Shown: positions 61,801 through 64,000 of the stretch, piece after piece
Layout of the letters: every line of letters begins with the position of its first letter
Position numbering within the stretch: position 1 is the first letter of the stretch
From: Actinobacteria bacterium UBA2184
GTDB lineage: Bacteria; Actinomycetota; Coriobacteriia; Anaerosomatales; Anaerosomataceae
DNA: 64,000 nucleotides
Reading direction: 5' to 3'
Assembly (NCBI GenBank): GCA_002328745.1
Contig: DCVQ01000009.1
Location: forward strand, 70,398-134,397
Translations under genes and position numbers: made by a program
Notes under the pieces: model-generated
Seen by the model: the letters and a program-made list of their open reading frames with translations, nothing else
Told to the model about the DNA's origin: nothing
Database searches by the model: none

Positions 61801-64000
61801 TCGGGTCGACGGTGGTGGCGTCCAGCGTACCCGCAGCCGTCCGTGAGGTGTGGTGGATGTAGAGCGCATCGTTCACGGCCAGGTCGGCGGGCACGGTAGA
61901 GTCGGCCGTCCAGTTCGTGGGACCGGCGGTGACGGCCTCGGGGTGCAGATACTCTATCTGGGTCGCGACGAACCCCTGGAATCCGACGGATGTGAGCGGG
62001 TTCACGACGCCCTGCGTGTCGGCAACGTTGCCCGCAGCACACGAGATCGTGTACCACGAGCCACCCGTCTGAGCCGACGTGGTGAGGTGCACTACCCTCG
62101 GGTCGGTTCCGTCAAGGGCCGCGGCGCTGACCGTAAGCCCGGCGATCGTGAAGTCGCTGCCGTCAGCCGCGATCGAGGCAAGACTGATGTTCTCACTGAA
62201 GGTCACATCCACGTGCGTCGCATCGACGGCCGACGCGGTCGTAAGCGTGGGGCCCAGAGTGTCGACGGTCACACCGGTAGCGGACGCGGACACCGTGGTG
62301 ACGTTGGTGACGGCGTCCGTCGCTCGGGCGCTCACTTCATACGTGTAGGTCTGGTTCTCCCCGCTCGGCAGCGTCCACGAGTACGTCCAGCTCGACGTGC
62401 CGGTGGCCGCGACCCAGGTCTCGGTTCCCACCCACGAGGAGCCGTTCCACCACGTGCCGTTCGAGCGAGCGATGCGCACCTCCACCGACGCTACGCCGGA
62501 GCCCGTAAGCGATCCGGCGCCGTCCGGGTCGTCGTTCGCAGTGCCCTGTATGGTCGTCGACGCACCGGTGAGGACCGCATCAGTCGCGGGGGCGGTTATC
62601 GTCGTGATCGGCGCATAGGCGTCTACCTCAAGAGTCGCGCCTGCATTGGCCGAGGTGATCGGGCTACCGGAAACCGTCACCGTGGCCGAGCCACCGACGG
62701 TCACGTCGCCCGTCTGGACGACGGAGCCGAACGCGTTGCCGTTCGTCGCCAAGCCGCCCACGCTGTACACGACCCAGAGGTCCTTCGGCGAGGCCACCGC
62801 CACGTCGTAGGCGAGACCGGAGAACGTCGCGATGCCCGAGGTGAACGACTGCGTCGTCCCCACCTGGACGATGTCCTGCCCCGGTTCCCAGACGTCGTCG
62901 CCATCATCCTCGAACAGCGCGACGCCGGTGATCTCGGCATCAAGATTTCCAAGCGAGGCGCTGCCCCGAACGGCGAACTGCGTGACCGTCACGGTCCCAT
63001 TGGCGGCTGTCAGGTTTATCTGATCGACCGCCTGGGTGGCGCCGCGCAGGACGTACATCTTCGCAGACGGGACGTCTGTACCAGCGGCGACCGTCAAAGA
63101 CGGCGTCGGTACGTATCCCGTGAAGTTGACCGTGTTGTCGGTGTCGACGTTTCCGTACGCATCGTTCACATCGCCCGGCAGACTGACCGTATAGCTCTGG
63201 CTCTGGGTCTGCGATGACGTCGTGAGGCGCACCGTCACGTTGTCGGCCTGCAGTACCGCGCCCGAGACCGTGAGCCCGGCGATGGAGAAGTCCGCCGCCG
63301 CGATCGAGGCACCATCGAGCGGCTCGTTGAACAGCACGTCGACCGTTGTGGCGTCCACCGCCGCCGCCGAGGTCATCGACGGCCCGAGATTGTCGACCTT
63401 CACGCCGGTGGTCGGCGACGCGTCGGTGCCCACCAGGCCCACGTTGTCGGTAGCGCGGGCGGTGATCGTGTAGGTGTTCTCACGATTCTGTGCCGCGTCG
63501 AGCGACCAGGTGTACGTCCAGCTCGTCGTTCCCGTGGCGTCCACCCACACCGCGCCTGCCTGCCACCCGGTGCCGTTCCAGTAGTTGCTGTCGCTGGAAC
63601 GCTGGATACTGAGTTGAACGTTTGTCAGACCCGACCCGGTCCCATCTGAGGCCGTACCCGAGACGGTCGTCGACGAGCCCGTCAGAACCGCGTCATTCGC
63701 CGGCGAGATGGTGTCGACGGTCGGAACGGCAGCGTCCACCTGGATGGTCTGACCGCTGTTCGCCGAGGTGATGTCAGTGAAGGTGGTGACGGTCTGCCCC
63801 GCCCCCACCGTGATGTCCGTCCCGTTGGTGCCGCCGCCGCCGGAGCCGTTCAGTTGCGAGCCGACAACGTGGCCATCCACTGCGGCTATGCCGATGTCAT
63901 ACACGACCCAGATGTTGGCGGTGGTGCCATCGGTCACCGTTAGCCCGAGAGTCCCGAAGGTCGCTGTGGACCCGGACGCATTGCCGTTGAAGTCCTGCTC
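48644..64000 (-). CDS. giant secreted multiheme c-type cytochrome, 75 hemes visible, N-terminus beyond window
   Basis: The frame is open from the right edge to a TAG at 48644: at least 5118 codons with no internal stop. Visible order: Ig-like and beta-sandwich units (about 60350-64000), a fibronectin type III domain (about 60030-60345), then 75 CxxCH motifs from 59989 to 48938. I count five 14-heme modules plus a five-heme tail. Each module also supplies at least as many free histidines (NPHG, RGHW, SGHRI, YHHVLG, SKHPV) as hemes, so bis-His ligation is likely. The tail has no membrane helix or LPxTG. The signal peptide and any anchor at the N-terminus are outside the window. GTG 63937 is only an internal codon, not the start. 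Role inferred: extracellular electron conduit or wire, matured by the downstream Ccs genes. A weak hairpin (48607-48631) follows the stop. Confidence 0.95.
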   Translation of the reverse strand, partial: EQDFNGNASGSTATFGTLGLTVTDGTTANIWVVYDIGIAAVDGHVVGSQLNGSGGGGTNGTDITVGAGQTVTTFTDITSANSGQTIQVDAAVPTVDTISPANDAVLTGSSTTVSGTASDGTGSGLTNVQLSIQRSSDSNYWNGTGWQAGAVWVDATGTTSWTYTWSLDAAQNRENTYTITARATDNVGLVGTDASPTTGVKVDNLGPSMTSAAAVDATTVDVLFNEPLDGASIAAADFSIAGLTVSGAVLQADNVTVRLTTSSQTQSQSYTVSLPGDVNDAYGNVDTDNTVNFTGYVPTPSLTVAAGTDVPSAKMYVLRGATQAVDQINLTAANGTVTVTQFAVRGSASLGNLDAEITGVALFEDDGDDVWEPGQDIVQVGTTQSFTSGIATFSGLAYDVAVASPKDLWVVYSVGGLATNGNAFGSVVQTGDVTVGGSATVTVSGSPITSANAGATLEVDAYAPITTITAPATDAVLTGASTTIQGTANDDPDGAGSLTGSGVASVEVRIARSNGTWWNGSSWVGTETWVAATGTSSWTYSWTLPSGENQTYTYEVSARATDAVTNVTTVSASATGVTVDTLGPTLTTASAVDATHVDVTFSENISLASIAADGSDFTIAGLTVSAAALDGTDPRVVHLTTSAQTGGSWYTISCAAGNVADTQGVVNPLTSVGFQGFVATQIEYLHPEAVTAGPTNWTADSTVPADLAVNDALYIHHTSRTAAGTLDATTVDPTGTGTNITVDLIVIAKASGASRTLDVTPFIGANNGTTQSSTVLVAGDQTFTSTAIARPGGGAWTWQDVLDLGVRVAAPAAGVNGTSLDVDEVYFKITYTPVLGGTLSVAQSAEISAPDLPNAPEFVARGAVRVVDAYEFTATGGDIPIDSITITGLDTQNLLTTDVSAVRLYSDGDGDGLFYGEGEIQLGSDAVFDGAVSGTGKAVFSGLNHVVTSGTTQRVWVVYVVGGSATDGDRVGSQLAGSGVTVGSGSVNSFGAITSGGGGQTLAIDAAGPIVTVTAPTASQVLTGSTTNVTGTATDGTGVGVNNVQVRIARSDGTWYDRVSGTFTVVETWNTADTSDGYATWSMPWTLDDPENRSRTYNVSARGTDALSQAGTVVDVTGVKVDNVGPTLSSASPMNDTTIDVFLSEAIDPATIAADGSDFTVSGMVVTGASVQVGNDRVRLTLSGSMVPGQAYTVTVAAGVVADPYGNLNPLTSAGFTYNSTDTTAPTMSTDASATAGAGAPVIATITWSAATDNVGVAGYRVYRATSSDGEYTLLGTTTNLTFSDTDGVPGQSYWYRVTAYDAAGNESTPYPPAGSGPVSAAWTQAPHATYSASTKLCKMCHDTHEAATDANILRDTGATPGEIGICYACHDGSGASTNIKTGSENSFALASGHAVEASDTGGDLTNACSGCHNPHRDYTTTAMLPNPTVNGVGVTAADNTWCLACHNATNDWYEGVYPNAAAPSYDATGYPVVGTFPGPVTYNDPAKNAHVSIVASATVEREAGDCLYCHSSHRSASSYDSLIGEFAVPSVTDAAAATYDDYATLCFTCHGTEGHYAFATPPAGAVDIQQFVTAGGVRSGHRIKTAGGSLPVGAPLPCWDCHNAHGSTRGNGSLIADTLGQNLDTDTDAGVRQFCFTCHTTTGGTIWDSATATYVPVGTQTVEGLRRDGTGGNLLLLPAVTGHAQADAQSCYQCHGSNYSAGGSNVHNPSGGVSAGGEPCYSCHTAYQPYMEDNVGSVTGGAGRITVYHHVLGGAAGDGDMAPNATATYPTAGTDVYCVSCHTDHNYFNATPAANLRASVASAEGTPTAATDFIEGSGYGVCVSCHSVQRTKDTVNQKSDGTATTQPVAGAAFDASAHQYKVNSEFGAGNTFAADCSKCHNDEQTKTFQTSALEFGTHWSASSRLISSFGLETTETAGQWHCYGCHAQTGSFLGAKTTAGYDYYGTAGAPMSALAERVFDAFDLGAITSTHPLGTNTAGQVVCENCHNPHNVQSAAGSRVSDAENTLNLAPYTTAADEATFCLDCHDGTGVTAVNDGTSYVPKSVTMVNAIDNKSTYAARGHWSANGAISAGELVPCKSCHDNHGSNAPKLLGEYDAATGYNFIGTTQITANNNTVCAACHTAASTSFPAGEAQRDAVGYLDTGTWPGTAVYNTAYVAATHTGSPHTTTQAIWPSSGYAAGDCKNCHNVHGTANPYDELVGTFDPASTDSDQFALCFTCHKGVADGGVGTDIKSLYPLAAGGTSTDARSGHRIVTSVAGAKLAAGDALPCYDCHNPHGTAGAYSLQVRDIGDAAGEINLSTAAGVRNFCFACHATADTTEGWSGSAWTAVGTTTVEGFRRDGSDTSVMKLPNVTGHNKADAQSCYSCHGGPTSMGANNVHNPTGGESSGGANCFSCHSYQSMQSSTGFHHYMTSDSAASYPSIADPTTLTTTDARRTCLTCHVDHDYFIPANADVAHTDGRAQNFRSSVAVAPNMANASTYVNYDYSDADAGDGGVCTSCHKVQMTKNTAGRNTSADRGTSTVPVSDAIYDISAHNYMATAPDYFTYSEAATFTTDSSAFAVNCGKCHNDTMTKQFQNGTWKFGLHDSDIAALQTDNGQAAVVTEPEEQLCYLCHSRADEAQPNNPNGGTGYSGDAPDMYGGALMAGAMMSDSLNIKGMFGNAAIVSKHPVTGDGSTTARVECANCHNPHKTEADIGFPGATGVVQDPDNTLVGSGVDGDEVYYLGPASSAELQANAAFCLTCHDGTPPAYVNDGTSYVPYDVFIPAADATAMNKSANSARGHWAVTGAIGAGEEVPCTSCHDKHGSTLPKLLGNAVDPTAAPTIPLYGSAITGNNNSVCAACHMAASTNFPAGEAQRDAAGYLDTGTWPGTAVYNTAYVAATHTGSPHTAAEATNGYAAGDCKNCHNVHGTAYKYDETVARFDPTSIGNDEFALCFTCHDGTKGTDIKSLYPASAGGTSVNARSGHRIVTSVAGAKLAAGDALPCYDCHNPHGTAGAYSLQVRDIGDAAGEIDLSTAAGVRNFCFACHATADTTEGWSGSAWTAVGTSTVEGFRRDGSDTSVMKLPNVTGHRKADTQSCYSCHGGPTSSSSANVHNPTGGVSAGGSDCYACHGEYQLNMEDGLGTAVGGNRALSYHHVLGSATNEGDKAFAAGSYPTSTTDVYCMSCHVDHDKFNAAKASNLRPDIATTNPAGAATDYNSTSDSGVCTACHATSLTKQNPGTDQKSDGSTATPKIVAGGAANQFGASAHDYYATSTFETGTFSANCSKCHNDEQAKAFQTSTNQFGTHWSATRRIVSAFGGTQNDPLQEAHCYECHSRQTDGLKTTTLQDNYGATAMTAASERVYAQFGLASKHPVVAAGGDSVECESCHNPHVVTGTTGKVTDPENGYNTIAYATDANQAAFCLKCHDGSLPSYAVNGTTYVPYTVTQANTAINNKVDTAMTSKGHWTDSSATGGSISAAETVSCAECHDNHGSAAPKLLGAYDMTDSRNEINGAAITANDKTVCAACHTSATTGFPLATRQTGTGYPIAGVWPGMAVYNTAWNNTTHTGSPHTTANGGGSSSLPAYVAGDCKVCHDVHGTINTYDELRPVASAVSFDKDTFTLCFDCHDTDGPAARNVKTYYPVSVGGAGGGSGHEIRTAGGNLSNAGGVVPCYDCHNAHGSASSYSLLVVTMTNSTTTIALGDAAGEVNMDPTSRTAADIRNFCFACHTTSDTTKGYNGTGLAVVSAGALFEGLDRTTGVLHLPAVAGHREADTQSCYQCHGNDYSGLSTNNVHNPSGGVSAGGQDCYGCHAQYQSPMEDGLLTDTGATRATVYHHVLGSATYEGDKAFAAGSYPTSTTDVYCMSCHTDHDKFNATQASNLRPDIATLNPAGAATDYDSASNTGVCTACHATSLAKQNPGTDQKSDGSIATPKIVAGGAANQFGASAHDYYATSTYGDATSFSANCSKCHNDEMTKDFQTSTYRFGTHSSATRRMVSALGGTVADPLQEAHCYRCHSRTTDALTGTRKSTTLRDWYNATAMTAASERVYAQFGLASKHPVVAASGDSVECESCHNPHVVTGTTGKVTDPENGYNTIAYATDADQAAFCLKCHDGALPAYTVNGTTYIPYSVTQANTAINNKSANATRGHWSQTGAIGAGEEVSCAECHDNHGSVAPKLLGAYDMTDSRNEINGAAITANDNSVCAACHAAATGTTYTRLANGYPNIGTWPGTTVYNGTNGIHKGAAVVWPSSGLVGGDCKNCHDVHGTAYAYDELVGQFDPTNATADNYGLCFTCHDGAPSTRNIKQYYPTGDGGLATGGNFGHVIKTSGGTLTVGQGLPCYDCHNPHGSAIADGLLVMSQNNNITYAVGDAAGEINMGTAAGNRQFCFLCHSTGDATAQITDPTDGAGYVNVTGTALVEGLNRAAAIGANKLRLPAVSGHYQADTTSCYGCHGNDYSGATTNNVHNPGAGGSTGGSACNTCHATHATMTNDTLTYHHVLDSASPFRAPAAANTYPTSTAALECVSCHADHNYFNSQKGFNLRTDLSATAVPTNSDFPGGGTYGICIACHSVTQAKNTTGQKVGGSTTTPIISGAGFDASAHDYQVNSGGVIGFGTTAADTFKANCSKCHDDDMDTGSKMTSTYKIGVHKSSENRIAKALGAALAGTSTSSEENLCYKCHTGGTAGPDGYGAGSMSADARSIYTEFNNAAKPNKHPVAATSGVHQSYNEGTSAGWNPASNRHVECEDCHNVHEAQAGTTAWPTNQARRGNTPPPIAGATKGVWGVTISTANANGTWAGSGAPGAPTAPTYSRVASSSYQWQLCLKCHSSWSWTTTPPNSSLNLQNQTGGKQTDVGADFNPMQLSYHPIFTPGLNQPATNLNGAWTSSTMRKWIDLDNDGVNDGTSETNNNGLSNTFTDGWVTTSIVVCTDCHNNSDATGPEGPHASANKWILSGVDVNVKSTLQDGTVVTNGAYASANFCINCHRVDVYGTNEKAGLNATAALLSRMNHGRMSSSCYNTGTFNSPALTWSSCLHCHGGRKTEASYNNPANTVVQNGAIHGTSMTYHPSAATYTGAANYMGQRFMNGASWSQHLLGSTTTTVGCYNFSKTIPADNYSACVKHTPSEYADLQYSY
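49814..51838 (-). repeat. 14-heme module 5
   Basis: Hemes 57-70, from CESCH (51824-51838) to CYKCH (50006-50020). Same motif order, with CFLCH, CNTCH and CIACH substitutions in the second half. Length 2025 bases. Confidence 0.92.
51839..53899 (-). repeat. 14-heme module 4
   Basis: Hemes 43-56, from CESCH (53885-53899) to CYRCH (51998-52012). Shares nearly identical blocks with module 3 (52194-52540 with 54236-54580) and with module 5 (53801-53998 with 51740-51937). Length 2061 bases. Confidence 0.92.
53900..55951 (-). repeat. 14-heme module 3
   Basis: Hemes 29-42, from CANCH (55937-55951) to CYECH (54047-54061), in the same motif order as module 2. A 330-base stretch (54783-55112) is about 97 percent identical to module 2 (56931-57260). 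Length 2052 bases. Confidence 0.92.
55952..58051 (-). repeat. 14-heme module 2
   Basis: Hemes 15-28, from CENCH (58037-58051) to CYLCH (56153-56167). Order: CENCHNPH, CLDCHDG, CKSCHDNHG, CAACH, CKNCHNVHG, CFTCH, CYDCHNPHG, CFACH, CYSCHG, CFSCH, CLTCHVDH, CTSCH, CGKCHND, CYLCHS. Length 2100 bases to the next module. Confidence 0.92.
58052..59989 (-). repeat. 14-heme module 1
   Basis: Hemes 1-14, from CKMCH (59975-59989) to CYGCH (58220-58234). The most divergent module (CKMCHDTH, CYACHDG, CSGCHNPH, CLACH, CLYCHSSH), but the motif order aligns with the others. Distance to the next module start is 1938 bases. Confidence 0.85.
60345..64000 (-). repeat. three tandem beta-domain/Ig-like/SbsA-like units in the cytochrome
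   Basis: Each unit has a beta domain ending in VVYxVGG...VDA, an Ig-like domain starting near AVLTGSSTTVSGTA, and an SbsA-type domain starting GPTLTSASAVDAT. Ig starts lie at about 63690, 62590 and 60960. Unit 2 carries an extra domain (about 61520-61970, starting IEYLHPEAVTAGPTNW), so spacing is uneven. The first unit is cut by the window edge. Confidence 0.85.

Noticed and set aside
63935..63937. GTG at 63937 as the start of the giant cytochrome
   Set aside because: The frame remains open for 21 more codons to the window edge and continues the same beta-domain sequence, so the gene is truncated by the window.

Overview
The window is high-GC DNA from a chromosome. Every confident gene except one lies on the minus strand, so the genes below run from high to low coordinates. 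The best guess for the host is an anaerobic actinobacterium of the Coriobacteriia type (an OPB41/Anaerosomatales-like lineage). This is inferred from gene order (alaS-ruvX-mltG-aroE ... aroC-aroKB-aroQ-pepP), a SigB/RsbW pair, a type IV pilus set with PilM/N/O but no PilQ secretin, System II cytochrome c maturation and a giant multiheme cytochrome. It was not tested against a database.

Region 1 (1-4000) is a shikimate operon, aroC-aroKB(fused)-aroQ, coupled to an M24 Xaa-Pro peptidase that leaves the window. Region 2 (4100-22200) is a large type IV pilus locus. It holds PilP/O/N/M-like assembly proteins, three prepilin-like proteins (two very large), prepilin peptidase, two nearly identical tandem major pilins, PilC and two PilB-type ATPases. 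Between the two ATPases lies a small-GTPase / Roadblock / DUF4388 cassette that resembles an MglA/MglB polarity switch. aroE lies directly upstream of the second pilB and overlaps it.

Region 3 (22200-39100) is housekeeping: a YqeG-type HAD phosphatase, an ABC exporter, mltG, ruvX, alaS, an AI-2E-family permease, sigB with a degenerate rsbW, rarA, a lipoprotein, a 6S RNA gene not visible as an ORF, aspS and hisS. The 6S RNA is supported by a promoter, a closing stem and its position between aspS and rarA, as in Bacillus.

Region 4 (39200-64000) is an electron-transfer locus. A membrane protein fused to a spermidine-synthase-like domain (the only plus-strand gene) converges on two ResB-CcsA pairs. 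The second pair has a degenerate WWD motif. Between the pairs lie an orphan solute-binding lipoprotein and an anchored exported protein. Upstream of all of these is one enormous gene, open to the right edge (at least 5118 codons). It encodes a secreted protein with three visible Ig-like units, an FN3 domain and 75 CxxCH heme motifs. Those hemes fall into five tandem 14-heme modules of about 2.0-2.1 kb each plus a 5-heme tail. The simplest reading is that the Ccs proteins attach hemes to this protein, which would act as an extracellular electron conduit.
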